Part shown: one piece after another, positions 21,061-32,265 of the stretch
Position numbering within the stretch: position 1 is the first letter of the stretch
Layout of the letters: each line of letters opens with the position of its first letter
Source: Coenobita brevimanus
Lineage: Eukaryota > Arthropoda > Malacostraca > Decapoda > Coenobitidae
Assembly (NCBI GenBank): GCA_032717465.1
Contig: CM064653.1
Span: 37,923,555 to 37,987,554 of the forward strand
Length of the DNA: 64,000 bases
Direction of reading: 5' to 3'
Notes under the pieces: model-generated
Database searches by the model: none
The model's input: the letters and a program-made list of their open reading frames with translations, nothing else
Told to the model about the DNA's origin: nothing
Translations under genes and position numbers: made by a program

Positions 21061-21642
21061 AATCTCTTTTTTTATTTAACATCCATACCCAAATATAATA
21101 CTTTAAACAACATGAACTCATGCTTACTTATTAAAAAAGCATTGTACCAGAGTAGGTCATGCTATAGCTGTAAGTTTCTACAGGCTTGATGCATCTTGTA
21201 AGTTGCATAAAACCAAAATCACTCCCAAAAAGCTAATGCCTGTACTGCTAAAATATTGGTACACTGACCAACTGAGGTTCAGGAGAGGAAGATTTGGAGC
21301 CCTTTATACTGCAGCATAACTAGGATTAATAAAACATGGTGCCAGAGCTTAATTATGAGACAGTTCAAGGAGAACTTAATAAGCTGGTATGGAGGTATTC
21401 CTTCCAAAACTAGAGTGGCCAGGCATATTTCTGAGTGGCCAGTGCCATTCTGGCCATCCATCCCTCTGACTTTACCACTGGCCATAGATACTTCTCCCAA
21501 GGCTTTTGATGCTTACAAAATGGATGCCAATGCCAGTCAATGGGTTAAGAGTCTACATAACCTCTGTATTCTGAAAGCTAAATTAATCTTTGTGTGCAAT
21601 ATACAATGTGATCAATTTATCAAATATCATCATCATACCAAA
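21061..21642. other. Intron sequence, nothing recognised
   Basis: Lies in the intron between exons b and c. The 110-residue frame at 21355-21687 runs into SINE-H and shows no family motif. Confidence 0.5.
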
Positions 21643-21925
21643 TGGTTTCCTGTCCACCAGGGAACCATTTACTATGCTCGGTGGTAACCATATAACCAAA
21701 TTATAACACCTGGTGGTTTAGTAGGTAATTAAGGTGCTCCAATCGGATTGAGCCTGTGTAGGTTTATATCCAAGAGGAGGGTGGGGTTTATTGCTCACAT
21801 AATGCCAATCAGGGGTGAGTGAGGCTGGTCACTTTCATCTTAAATGTCAGGACCAACATGCCTAGCTCCGGCTTCCTCCGCTCTTCATGGGGCGACATGG
21901 GATTGGATGATGGATGGATGGATCA
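21643..21925 (+). mobile_element. SINE-H copy 3
   Basis: TGGTTTCCTGTCCACCAGGG through the usual core to GATGGGATTGGATGATGGAT. Ends about 15 bp before the tail of an oppositely oriented copy. Confidence 0.88.
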
Positions 21926-21937
21926 TTATCACCTAAT

Positions 21938-22202
21938 CCTGTGTTGCCCCATGAGAATTATAGAAGCCCGGGGCTAGGCAAGTTGCTCCCGATATTTTAG
22001 ATGAGAGTGACCAGCCTCACTCATCTATGAGTGACATTACCTGAGCAATAAACCCCAACCACCCCTCGGATATAAATGTGCCCAGGCTCAATCCGATTGG
22101 AAAGCCTTAATTTCCCATTAACCCACCAGATGCCATAATCTGGTTATATGATTACCACCCAGTGTAGTAAATGGTTTTCTGCTGTACAGGAAATCATTTG
22201 GC
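21938..22202 (-). mobile_element. SINE-H copy 4, inverted relative to copy 3
   Basis: Minus-strand SINE-H: on the plus strand it opens TCCTGTGTTGCCCCATGAGA and closes ACAGGAAATCATTTGGC. With copy 3 it forms a tail-to-tail inverted pair. Confidence 0.87.
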
Positions 22203-22379
22203 TATCATATAATATGCTCAATAGCCTAAATTCCACTATATCATTCTCCTCACTCTTTATCTCCTACTTAATTCTTAGCTCTTTTTCATTACAATGTTCC
22301 ACATAACTCCTTGTACTTGATCTTAGTGATCAAATAAGTATTAGTGGAAGAGAAATGGCAATGATGTGTGATTATCCAC

Positions 22380-22547
22380 CTTGAAAAGAAGGCACTGAAC
22401 GAGACTCGTTCGGTACTGTGGTGAAGCATCCTGAGGGTGGCTATCTGGTATCACTTCATGGCCCAGTAACTTTGCTGCCTCCATCACAACACCTTCATCA
22501 CTCAGTTTCTTGTTAGTTAAATAGTCTTCTGTCTTTGTTGCGTGAAT
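22380..22547 (-). CDS. AO/XDH exon b: CO-dehydrogenase flavoprotein C-terminal domain
   Basis: This 168-bp exon encodes 56 residues beginning IHATKTEDYLTNKKLSDEGV and ending QYRTSLVQCLLFK. The pattern TE-[DE]-[YF]-L, K-x-L-x-[DE], then EVIPD and a YR-x-SL-x-x-x-LFFK-like end matches the CO_deh_flav_C segment of aldehyde oxidase and xanthine dehydrogenase. This segment packs against the FAD domain. The acceptor is TTTTTCAG and the donor is AAG/GTGGAT. Both ends are phase 0. The reading frame is open throughout, which argues that the gene is live despite the enormous upstream intron. Confidence 0.92.
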
Positions 22548-24105
22548 CTGAAAAATTATCAGTATGTATCATCATCATCATAACCTTTTTTCCTACCTAC
22601 GTATGTACTGAAGTAAAATCCAGAAAACAAGGAAAGAAAAAGAATACACCAATAACTGCACATATAACAGTCCATTCACTTAATACATGAGAATTTGGTC
22701 AGCAGAAGACCTCGCTTTCTAGAAATTTTGCACTTTACAAATAACATACTGTACCTTATGGGGAAAATTCTAACTGGTGGGGTAACTGGCTCAAAAGGCA
22801 CCCCTTTGGCCCCTAGTCTGTTACTTTGCCTATGTATTATAGGATATTAAACACATGTATACAGTAAGTATAACCCACACAATAGCCCCTTATCTTAAAA
22901 TCTATGCAGGAAAGGGTTAGCTGACTTTAAGAGCTGGGGTTTCGAGGGCAGGGCGAGGCAGTTACGGTGTCCCGGTCCCAGTACCCTCCACACCGCCCGA
23001 CTCCATCACACCACCACCACCACCAATGTGCTTCATATCAGTCATGAACCCCTCAAAGTCCAACAATGTCATCCTTAGGTAATGTTAAGGGCACTGGATC
23101 TTGTTGTGGTGGAGAAAGGAAGGTGGTGATCAAAGTCTGATGCCTTCAGTTCACTTTCACAGCATGCCTGTCTTGGTTGTAATGGAGGCTGTTTTCTATG
23201 GCATCCAGAACCTCCTGAGCTCTCACTTCAGAGCTTTAGTTCATTGTCACTTGATCTTTAAACTCGCCAAAGACTGCCAGGATTCTGCTGACGTCATGAC
23301 CCGTGTCACTTCCTCGCGCTCTACAAAGGTAAGCTGCACTCTGCGGAGTGAAACTGGATTTGGCACACTTTGCCGCCTCAATTTCGCATGTTCGTGTGCC
23401 GCCTCAATTTCGCATGTTCAAGCCAACTCACATACTACCGACTTAATTTTATCACCCCCCCCTCACGCTCTATGCATTTTGCATCGTAGAAATTTGCATA
23501 TTTAGTGAATGGGCCGTAAAATTCACATACACTGACTTAGATGCTTGGTAAAAAAAAAAAAAAAACTATTCAGAACAGCAGCTGAACCCTAATGAGACAG
23601 GGCAGCATTTGGAAACTTCCTGTTCTGTTGTTTTCTCTGACAACGAGAGTATGTTTTCAACCTTGTTTGTTTCTTATTTTGTTTGTCTGTTAGCAGGATT
23701 ACTCACAAACTAAGAGATAGATCTGGACCAAATTTGGTGGACAGATACTCCAAGTCCTAGGGAACAAACAATTAACTTTTGGGACCGATCTGGATCGTAT
23801 CAGTGACAAGAAAACCTAACCCATTATGAAGAGTAGTTTAGAAATTATGTTGCCCATAATGGAGAGATGCACTCCACTAAATGCCCCTCTCATTATTGCA
23901 TTGTATTTTATGCTTAGTTTTCATCATTTACTCATGGGGAGGCTTTTGGGATAGAGGGGAGAGATGGATAGTAACACAGTGTCTGGCTTGATGCCAATGT
24001 TGAGCTGATGGGGGGTACTATAGTATGCAATATCTGGTGTTTGCTTTTTTCAGTGTAGAGTTGGCTGAAATACACCGGATAATTGAATGTTCACTGTGTG
24101 TGTGT
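22548..24105. other. Start of the 40.9-kb intron: unassigned sequence
   Basis: No exon or known element recognised. Includes a 26-bp tandem duplication (CCGCCTCAATTTCGCATGTT at about 23372 and 23398), an A16 run near 23550, and at 23690-23760 the wording GCAGGATTACTCACAAACTA / CCAAATTTGGTGGACAGATA, which looks like an old interspersed repeat. The plus-strand frame at 23101-23505 has no recognisable domain. Confidence 0.5.
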
Positions 24106-24116
24106 ATATATATATG

Positions 24117-24168
<52 letters not shown>
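24106..24168. repeat. (TA)n microsatellite
   Basis: Near-perfect TA run with one or two G/T substitutions. Confidence 0.95.
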
Positions 24169-24171
<3 letters not shown>

Positions 24172-24191
24172 AACATATACTATTGTGCTAG

Positions 24192-24551
24192 GTTGTGGCG
24201 ACCATCATCCACTCACTTGATGTAGTGCTGCCTGCTTCTTCCTAAGCCTTTATCATTCTTTTACTGTGCCTGCCCTTCTCTCTTCCTATTTTTCCCACCT
24301 TTCCCATCAGTTCTTATTGCTTTTCTTTCCTTTAGATGTGGCTTTATATTGAGTGACAAGCCAAATGGTTTCCTGTAAGCAAAGAAACCATTTACAATGC
24401 TGGGTGGTAACCATATAACCAAACCATATGTGCTCCCTATGGGTCAAGAAGTGGACTGGTGGAGGGTTAGTGCCCTTCCCTGTAAAACAAATAACTCAAA
24501 GTCAAATGGCCACCCCTTACGGGATTATGGCGTCTGGCAGTAGACAGTAGA
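24192..24551 (+). mobile_element. Composite SINE: SINE-H head joined to RTE-2-type body and tail
   Basis: Begins like SINE-H (CATCCACTCACTTGATGTAG, GTGACAAGCCAAATGGTTTC, CTGGGTGGTAACCATATAAC). At 24425 it changes to the SINE-5S body (GAGGGTTAGTGCCC, CCCTGTAAAACAA) and ends GGCCACCCCTTACGGGATTA, GGCGTCTGGCAGTAGACAG, the RTE-2 3' terminus. The same head-to-body order begins RTE-2 at 44080. Confidence 0.85.
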
Positions 24552-25090
24552 CAGACATATACGATACTCCTACATGAGATACCCTGGCATAGCTATGGGG
24601 GTAGAAATACCACTCAACCCTGCTGAACGATGGCCAAACCCCGGTATAACGATGGGTTTTGCTTTTTTTTAACCGATTTTGATGACATTTTAGACTTTTA
24701 TTTTGTGTTTAGGTTCATTAATATACTATTCTTAGATTAATGCATTTTAGTCATGGGAGGGGTGAACATTGTCATTTTGGGGCACAGTTTACTAAGTAAG
24801 AGTTTTCCAGATTTACTTTTGATGATTTTCAGATTTTATTTTAGGGTTTATGTGAGTTATCAACTACTTTTATGCTTAGGTTTGCTTGTTTTAAAGCTAT
24901 ATGGGGGTTTAGGTTAGCTAGAAACTTGTTTTTAGACCAATTTGGGTGGATTTAGGACTTGGTCAGGGGGGAAACCCAGGGCACAAAAGCACATCCATTT
25001 ACTATATATGTTAAATCTACCCTGAGATACGATACCCCACCTTGCGATGGGTTTTAACTTAACCAACTGCATCATGAAACTGGGGTATGC

Positions 25091-25093
<3 letters not shown>
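24552..25093. mobile_element. TIG-7 MITE copy 2
   Basis: Left terminus CAGACATATACGATACTC, right terminus (minus strand) CAGGCATACCCCAGTTTC, ending at a TA within a TA run. Internally co-linear with 1-439. No transposase. Tigger/pogo-like by CAG-starting ends and TA target. Confidence 0.75.
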
Positions 25094-25131
<38 letters not shown>

Positions 25132-25152
25132 ATATATATATATATATATACC

Positions 25153-25211
<59 letters not shown>

Positions 25212-25237
25212 TGGTATATATATATATATATATGTAC
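25094..25237. repeat. (TA)n microsatellite, ~140 bp
   Basis: TA repeats interrupted only by short CCGGTAAA and CTGG words; sits between TIG-7 and the Tc1-like element. Confidence 0.95.
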
Positions 25238-26634
25238 AGCTACAGCATTTTGACTTAGGACCTCCCCCCAAAAGGTATCAAAAAACACAGAAATCATAGT
25301 ATATCACAATGTTTGCTCATGAAATGCCATTCATTAATATGAAATCGTGTTTCCCTTGTTTTTCAGGACCAGTTGGATGCGTTTTGGCATGGAATCACTT
25401 AGATCTCTAAAGTAATCCAAGACATTTCTTTGCACCAAACATTTGTCAGTTCAGTCTTGAGGTTATCCAGATTGGGTGTCTTCTTCTCTGCCATTATTTT
25501 TTTCATCTTTATCCATTAGTTTTCTATCGGATTTAGATCTGGACTGTTGCCAGTCCAGCTGAGGACCTCAATCCGATTATCCTGAAGCCATTTTGTCACC
25601 TTTGTGACTTGTGACATGGAGCTGAATCGTGCATGAAAAAGTCGCACCCATGAATAGCAAAAAAGTTTAACAAATGATCTTTCAGAACTTGAATGTACCA
25701 GCCACCATGCATCATCAAGTTCTTGGGAAGAAAGCAGAGGCCTCCCCTTCCCATTTCACCTGAGAAACACCTCCATACCATACTGATTGTGGGTGCTTAA
25801 CAGCCGGCACCGTGTAAGCAGGGTCACATTGACTATGGGAGGCAGGGTTCCGAACCTTGGCAGAACGCACCTGGAACACTTGAAATGTGCTTTCATCGGA
25901 AAACATAACTTTTCTCTACTCATCCGATGTCCAGTGTGCATACTTCTTGACAAACTGAATGTGCTGCTTCTTCATGCAGTCAGTGAGATGCGGTTTCTTG
26001 GCTGCAGTGCGGCTTGGCAAACCCAGCTCCTTCTACAAGCAGTCCTGGATAGTTCGAACTGAGACATCTTGTAACACTGGGGATGCATTCTCTTCAATTC
26101 TGCTGCTGTCAGTCGAGGATTCTTGATTACTTCCCTCTTCAGAAGCTTATCTGTACCTCTGGAAGTTGTCCTCTTCTTTCCACCACCATGCTTGTGCTCT
26201 GGTACAACATCAGGTGGCAGGCCGCGTGCTGCTGCAAGAATCATCATGACAGTCAACTCTGCGCATCCAGTACATTCACAAATCGTGTTGATACCGACAT
26301 TACCCTGCCTCCATGGAATGATACGGGCCCTCTCATCCCTAGAGCAGTACTTTCCAGGCATGACAACTCAACTCTAGGAAAATAACAGGGCAAACAGTGA
26401 TGCATACAAAAAAAAAGGGAGGTGCAAGCTCGGAGTGACAGGGACATATATTCCCACTCTCGTTTCTGGGCAAGCACTGATGTGCTGAGTGTTTCACCAC
26501 CTCCCTCAAACACCAGAGGAGTTGCCAATTACTTCTTGCCCAAAAAATTCACGTGGTAGAGGTGAAACACAAAGCAAAGATAGACAATTCTCCAATAGCA
26601 ATTCTGTGTGTAGTTCCTAAGTCAATATCCAGTT
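25238..26634 (-). mobile_element. Tc1-like DNA transposon, decayed
   Basis: Terminal inverted sequences share TTGACTTAGGA(A/C)CT near 25250 and 26620, and the left end lies in a TA run. A broken transposase fills the interior on the minus strand. About 1.4 kb, normal for the Tc1 group. Confidence 0.85.
25480..26361 (-). pseudogene. Tc1-like transposase, frameshifted
   Basis: N-terminal helix-turn-helix region (25972-26361): MPGKYCSRDERARIIPWRQG, GGGKKRTTSRGTDKLLKREV, KNPRLTAAELKRM. Catalytic part in three broken frames: FSDEST (first aspartate, ~25893), VWYGGVSQVKWEG-like, HDSAPCHKSQ (second aspartate, ~25610) and GNSPDLNPIEN (glutamate, ~25530), followed by a stop. The D-D-E order and PDLNPIEN identify the Tc1 family. 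Frameshifts near 25780 and 25955 and the stop kill it. Confidence 0.88.
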
Positions 26635-26654
26635 GGAAATATATTATATATATC

Positions 26655-28135
26655 TACCTCTCAACTCAATACAGCCATCTCCATAAATCAAGACCTATCT
26701 ATGATCAGTGAATGGAGACAAAACAACCTTGTCTCATTTAATGCTAGTAAAACTAAATATATACAATTTACTAATAAACAGATAATGTCAGATTTGTACA
26801 TTACCTTCAGTGATACCAATATTCTCATCTCCAAAAGTATTGATATTCATGGCGTCTCACTTAACAATGCCCTCAGCTGGACCTCTCATGTTAGATCACT
26901 TCCTAAAACCGCCTCAAAAAAACTTGGATTATTGTACAGAGTCCGTAACTTCTTCACTGACGAGCAGTTAGCTATAATTTATGAGTCATGTGCGCTCTCA
27001 GCTTGAATATTGCTCATCCTTGTGGAATGGATGTGGAGAGGTTGCATTAAAACTATCTATCTATCTATCTATTGCCAGACGCCTCAATCCCGTTTGGGGT
27101 GGCCACAAACAAATCGCCTCCAAGTCGCCCTGTCCCCAGCCATTTCACTGCCCTGCTCCCAACTCGCACCCCCCCTCTCTCATATACCTCTCCACCCCAT
27201 CCCTCCATCTCATCCTCGGCCTCCCCCTCCCTCTTCCCCCCTCCACCTCACTCACATCCACTCTCTTCGTCAGTCGTTCACCCTCCATCCTCTCCACATG
27301 GCCAAACCACCTCAGTGTGTTCCTCATAACGCTTCCTATCACATCCACATCCACACCACAACGCTCCTTTGTATCCTCATTCGTCAGCCTGTCTCTCCAT
27401 GTGACTCCACAGGCTTCTCTTAAATAACTCATTTCCACTGCTCTCACTTTTGACTTGTGTCCTTCCAACAACGTCCAAGCTTCACTTCCATATGTTAGAG
27501 TTGGTATCACAATACTGTCATGTAGTAACTTTTTCACTTCCATGCTCACTTCCCTGTTTCTTATCACTGCTTTCAAAGAACCAGCAACCTTTCTTCACTG
27601 CTGTACCCTTTCAAGTACTTCACCCTCCAAACCTCCATCCTTACTCATCACACTACCCAAGTACTTAAACGTACTCACATTTTCCAATTCCTCACCATCC
27701 AACCTCGCTGTACATTCACTGACTTCACAACTAGACAAAATTCAGAACAAAGCTGTTAGAATTATTAGCAACCCTGCCATTACAAATAAACTACCTCCCC
27801 TACAAGTAAGAAGGAATGTTGCCTCCCTTGCATTATTTTACAGATATTTTTATGGCAAATGCTCAGACGAAGTTGTGTCCACGGTGCCACCTCTCCATGC
27901 CTTCCCTCGTGCTACACGGGCATCTGGTAACGCTCATGACTGGAATGTCACTCAGCCATATTGCAGAACTTCTGCCTATCAGAATTCTTTCATTCCCCGA
28001 ACTGCATCTCTCTGGAACTCGCTTCCCCAGAGTTGCTTCCCTCCAAATTTCAACCCACAGCTGTTCAAATCAAACTGTTACAGATATTTTATGAATAGAG
28101 GACACCTGTAATCTGGTGTATGGATTATTTCTCTT
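26655..28135 (+). mobile_element. LINE-D, RT C-terminal part, split by RTE-2
   Basis: A Jockey-like LINE fragment. The left part (26701-27006) encodes ISEWRQNNLVSFNASKTKY and SKKLGLLYRVRNFFTDEQLA. After an RTE-2 insertion (27050-27730) the frame resumes LDKIQNKAVRIISNPAITNK, RRNVASLALFYRYF, FIPRTASLWNSLPQSCFPP to NRGHL and a stop at 28109. Splicing out RTE-2 leaves one continuous reading. It is related to LINE-A but clearly distinct. Confidence 0.87.
27050..27730 (-). mobile_element. RTE-2 3' fragment inserted in LINE-D
   Basis: Minus strand; ends at the left in (GATA)n preceded by TTGAGGCGTCTGGCAAT. A 143-residue frame at 27145-27576 reads MKAVIRNREVSMEVKKLLHD, SIVIPTLTYGSEAWTLLEGH, WFGHVERMEGERLTKRV and GRPRMRWRDGVERYM, the usual C-terminus of RTE-class polymerases. 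5' truncated. Confidence 0.92.
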
Positions 28136-28157
28136 CATTTTTTTTTTTTCTCCGTTC

Positions 28158-28194
28158 TATTTAAAAATATATATACAGTATATACATATATGTA

Positions 28195-28231
<37 letters not shown>
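28158..28231. repeat. (TA)n microsatellite
   Basis: TA/TATG repeats between LINE-D and a solitary TIG-2 terminus. Confidence 0.93.
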
Positions 28232-28237
<6 letters not shown>

Positions 28238-28270
28238 CCAAAGGGTGCCAAAAGACAGGACTACTACTGC
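28232..28270 (-). mobile_element. Solitary TIG-2 terminus
   Basis: Minus strand reads CAGTAGTAGTCCTGTCTTTT then GGCACCCTTTGGG, matching the left end of TIG-2 at 29388 but in opposite orientation. TA runs bound it on both sides. Confidence 0.75.
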
Positions 28271-28296
28271 ATATATATATATATATATATATATAT
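28271..28296. repeat. (TA)n microsatellite
   Basis: TA run between the solitary TIG-2 end and TIG-1. Confidence 0.93.
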
Positions 28297-29381
28297 GTAA
28301 TCTCTCTAATATCCGAATGCCCAATATCCGAACATCCCCACTAACCGGAAATAATCATCCCGGGATCCAGTATTTCCAAAATGGGCCAAAAACCACCAAA
28401 AATTCGAAAAAAATCTAACTTTTTTCCCACTCATAATTTGAAATTGCCGCGTGGCGCCGAACAGCTGTTACACCATGGTCCCTTCACCCCTTCCTTCCTC
28501 CCCCCTCCCCTGTCAGGGTTGCAATTTGGTATTTTTCATTACCAAGTGTGGGCCAATTTGGTAATGAAAAATTCGTTTGGTAATGAATCAGAATAATGCA
28601 TTACCAAATGGATTTTTCACATGTATGAGGATACACAGGATGGAGATGGTGGATTGTTTGCTCTCTCTGATTAATTTGGTAGCCTACCCGGTATATAGCG
28701 TGATAATATTCAACATGCTGTTAATTATAAGAGTAATTACATGTATTTCCACTTGTATATATAATTAGTGAAGAATAGATGCTAGCTCTACGAATTTGGT
28801 AATGAAAATTAAAAATGGTAATGAAAATTGAGGAGTTTGGTAATGTGGCCGTTGCAATCTGGCAACTCTGTTACCCCGCCATCATCAACAGTCACAGCCT
28901 AAATCCGATCAAGAGCAGATGCTTATAGCAGTGCAAGGCACAGGTGCTTGTTTTTTGTGAATAAACAGTGAATAAACTGCAATACCTCGCCACTAGAATA
29001 CACGGGAATTTACAGCGTTGTGCAGTGTTAAGAAATTAGAATTTAGAGTGCAGAGGATTAACTGTGGACTGCAAACTGGCGGTTCAAACCAGTCCAGGAG
29101 CAAGAGACTTGTAAGTACTCAGAATGTTTAATATTGTATAAACTCACCTCTAAAACCTCATTTTATGGTTCTTTTGCATTTATTTCAGTCTTTTATGTCC
29201 CTTATTGGTGTGATTTGGGTCTTAAATAGGTGCAATGCATGTCCAGAGGGAGTTGTATTGGTGTTTTTCTGAGTTAGGGTCCATAAGTACAAGTCCAGGA
29301 GGCTGGGGCCCAATATCCAGACAGGATCACTATCCAGACATGCCTTTGGCTCTATTACATCGGATATTGAAGGGATTACTG
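28297..29381. mobile_element. TIG-1 copy 1, Tigger/pogo-like non-autonomous element
   Basis: Left end TAATCTCTCTAATATCCGAA; right end on the minus strand AGTAATCCCTTCAATATCCG. About 1.08 kb, non-coding; includes ACCAAATGGATTTTTCACAT, CAGTGAATAAACTGCAATAC and GTTGTGCAGTGTTAAGAAAT. Two further co-linear copies lie at 37368-39046 and 57891-59130. Confidence 0.85.
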
Positions 29382-30037
29382 TCCTTACAGTAGAAGTCCT
29401 GTCTTTCGGCACCCTTCGGGACCGAACAGGTGCCAAAACATTGATTTTGCTGAAACATTGGCTGCTTTTCTAGTGTGTAATTTTTGTAAGCTACAAGCAA
29501 TGAATAAAGAATACACAGTGTGTTTCTTGTGAATTTATTTATAGAAATCACAAACTAACTCTAACAAAGGTGTATTTATGCAAATGAAGTGTATGTAGGG
29601 GTGATCTGGGTTGGGACTGCAAGGGTAAGCTTGATTCTGAGCCTGGAAACGAAGAATGAATGCATTCTAGCGTTATTTTTTTTGTCACCTATGTGCAATA
29701 CTGTTTTCAATAGGCAACATATGGTGTATTCATGCATATGAAGTGTAGATATGGATGATCTGGGTTGGGAATGCAAATGTGAGCTTGATTCTGGACCTGC
29801 AAACAAAGAATGAATGCATTCTAGGGTGTATATCGTTTCGTTTTGTTTTTTAAAGGCTCCAATATGCTTGCATGCTCAGCCTTGGTCACCTAATGGCGGC
29901 TCTCCATGCTGCACTATCCATTGCAGCCTCCATGTTCAGTCCCTTAACCCTGAGGTCACACTGTATGACTTCATCCCATGTTTTTCTTGGTCTACCCCTC
30001 ATAACCCCACCCCCAATATTAACACTTCTCACCTTCC

Positions 30038-30835
30038 TCACCCAATTATCATCCCCATCCTCTCCACATGTCCAAACCATCTCAATCTACCTCTCCTCAT
30101 CACAACACCAATACACTCCAGTCCCATCCTACCTCTCAACTCTTCCATCGTAAACCCAGCCCCCCCAGACCTTGCACGCAGGGACGCACTACACATCCAC
30201 CTAATCGTTGTCATTTCTGTATGTCTGAGTTGGCGAATATCCTCCTCCTTTACTGCCCAGGTCTCACTACCATACAGCATTACACTTCTAACACATGCTG
30301 TATACAAAGACCCCTTAGCACGTAGGGAGAGCCCTCTCAATGTCAGGAGAGGCAAGAGCTCCCTGAACTTTTTCCAATCACTTCTCATCCTAGCCACAGA
30401 GCTAGCTCCAGCCCCACCTCCAGCACACAACATGTCTCCCAAATAACAAAACTCTTCCACACACTCATGAAATTCACCAGCAAGTTCAATCCTTTCACGC
30501 CTGACAATCTCCATCTGCTCTCCCCAGCACGCTGTACACACAAAATCAGCATTATCTCACAGTCTACCTCTGATACCACTATATCTCTTGTGCACTCATT
30601 TACCACAAACACTGCACAAGATGGAATTACTTCCCACGCCCTTGTAGCAAACTGCACATGGCCACTCTCCCTTGTCTTTGACAGTACTGCCACCAACCCT
30701 AGATATCATCACTTTTGTTTTATCTGCATTTACCCTTAAGCCCTTGTGCCCCATACCATCTCTCCACTTCCTAAACCTCTCCTCCGCCTCCATTTCGTTC
30801 TCTGCAATCAACACCAAATCATCAGCATACAACAT
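30038..30835 (-). pseudogene. RTE-1 RT catalytic box and C-terminal domain
   Basis: 30596-30835 begins MLYADDLVLIAENEMEAEER with the catalytic YADD, then GLRVNADKTKVMISR. 30038-30541 carries FCYLGDMLCAGGGAGASSVA, RMRSDWKKFRELLPLLTLRG, VMLYGSETWAVKEEDI and RLRWFGHVERM, the standard RTE C-terminus. The two are in different frames. Confidence 0.88.
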
Positions 30836-30952
30836 CCCCTATGGCAGTCCGTTTCTAAAGTCACATGAGAGGGCTTCAAGTACCACGATAAACAACATGG
30901 GACTCAAAACTGACCCCTAATGCACACCAACATTCACGGGAAATTCATCACT

Positions 30953-32214
30953 CTAATCTCCATTCACTCTTACCTGGGTGTGAGCATCCACATACATAGC
31001 CATAACCACCCTAACCAGCCACTCCTCCAAGCCAAGCTTTCTCATTGCCCACTTCACGACCTCTCTAGGGACTCTGTCAAAGGCCTTTTCCAAATCAACA
31101 AAAATAAAATACAGATCCCTGCTCCTACCAATATAGTTTTCCTGAAGCTGTCGAACAATGAATATGGCATCAGAGGTCTCCCTACCTGGCATAAACCCAA
31201 ACTGCATCTCATCAATATTCACTCTTTCTCTAATCATACCTTCTAAAACTCTCTCCATTACCTTCATTATCAGATCTAAATGCTTTATACCTCTATAATT
31301 TTCTCTTTCCAGGGTATCACCCTTTCCTTTATACACATTTACAATTACACTCTTCTGCCAACCATTTAGGACAACACACTCATAATCATATTTATCAGGT
31401 CAGTGACTAACCTCACCCCTATATGTCCTGAGGCCTTCAACATTTCGGCAATCAACCCAGACACACCTGCTGCCTTCCCTACCTTCATCCTGCCTACTAA
31501 CTCACTCACTGTAGCAGCATCAATCAAAGGCCAAGGGCCAAACACTGGATCTGCTGGTTCCAAACCTTCCCTGTCCCAGTCAAACTCCTCATTCAACAAC
31601 TGGTTATAATGCTCTCTCCATGCATTTATAATATCCTCAGTGTTCACCACTATCCTTCCTTCATCATTCTTCACACACTGCTCACCTATAATACGCCGAT
31701 TATCCCTCTTCATCTGATTTGCCACCTTAAATACCATATTTTTCCTTTCCCCATGACTTAGGTTATCAAGTAAAAGTCTCTGTGACTCAGACTTCCCAGC
31801 CCTACGCTTGGCACTCAAGTATTCCTCCTTGCTACTGCCCTTCTTCCATTCCCGGAAAAGCCTTCTTTTCTCCTTAACTGCAGCTTCTACACCCTCATCC
31901 CACCACCAAGTTACTTTATGTCTTGATGGTCCTCTTGTCCAATCGCATGTGACATCAGTAACTCTCAAGAGATTGTTCTTGAGGGCTCTGTACTGTTCAT
32001 TAACACCTCTGTCTACAGCTCCCTGTTCAGCCACCACTCGCCTCATCTCCCTATAGAAGGCATCCCTTACTACTTGGTTTTTCAGCTTCCATATTTTCCT
32101 CCTAGGTACATAAGTCCTCTTTTTCATCACTCGTTCTTTAAGCACCATATCACAAATCAATAGTTTGTGCTGCAGCACACGCTCCTCCCTTCCTATAACT
32201 TTAACATTCCTCAC
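30953..32214 (-). pseudogene. RTE-1 linker and reverse transcriptase N-terminal half
   Basis: 31366-32214 (282 residues) is the linker: WWWDEGVEAAVKEKRRLFRE, KVANQMKRDNRRIIGEQCVK and GKAAGVSGLIAEMLKASG. 30953-31336 continues in RT fingers: LERENYRGIKHLDLIMKVME, DEMQFGFMPGRETSDAIFIV and FVDLEKAFDRVPREVVKWAM (first palm aspartate). A gap or frameshift lies near 31350. The FADD-equivalent LYADDLVLIA is in the next frame at 30800-30835. Confidence 0.88.
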
Positions 32215-32265
32215 TAACCGGAAAATAATCTATCTGACTGCTATTTCCCCCAGACTCATACGTAA

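Noticed and set aside
1648..22547. Assigning the host gene firmly as xanthine dehydrogenase
   Set aside because: The diagnostic substrate-pocket residues lie outside the window; the visible blocks fit aldehyde oxidase at least as well, so the family name only is given.
23101..23505. 134-residue plus-strand ORF as a host gene
   Set aside because: No recognisable motif, spans a 26-bp tandem duplication and a C-rich run, lies antisense within an intron.
24106..25299. Open frames of YIYIYI and CVCVCV in TA and GT repeats
   Set aside because: Pure translations of microsatellites, present on both strands wherever TA or GT runs occur; no coding evidence.
26981..27427. Proline/serine-rich plus-strand frames here and at 35913-36573, 38055-38409 and 30068-30325
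   Set aside because: Antisense shadows of RTE-1 and RTE-2 C-terminal coding sequence; the minus (or plus) partner carries RT motifs.
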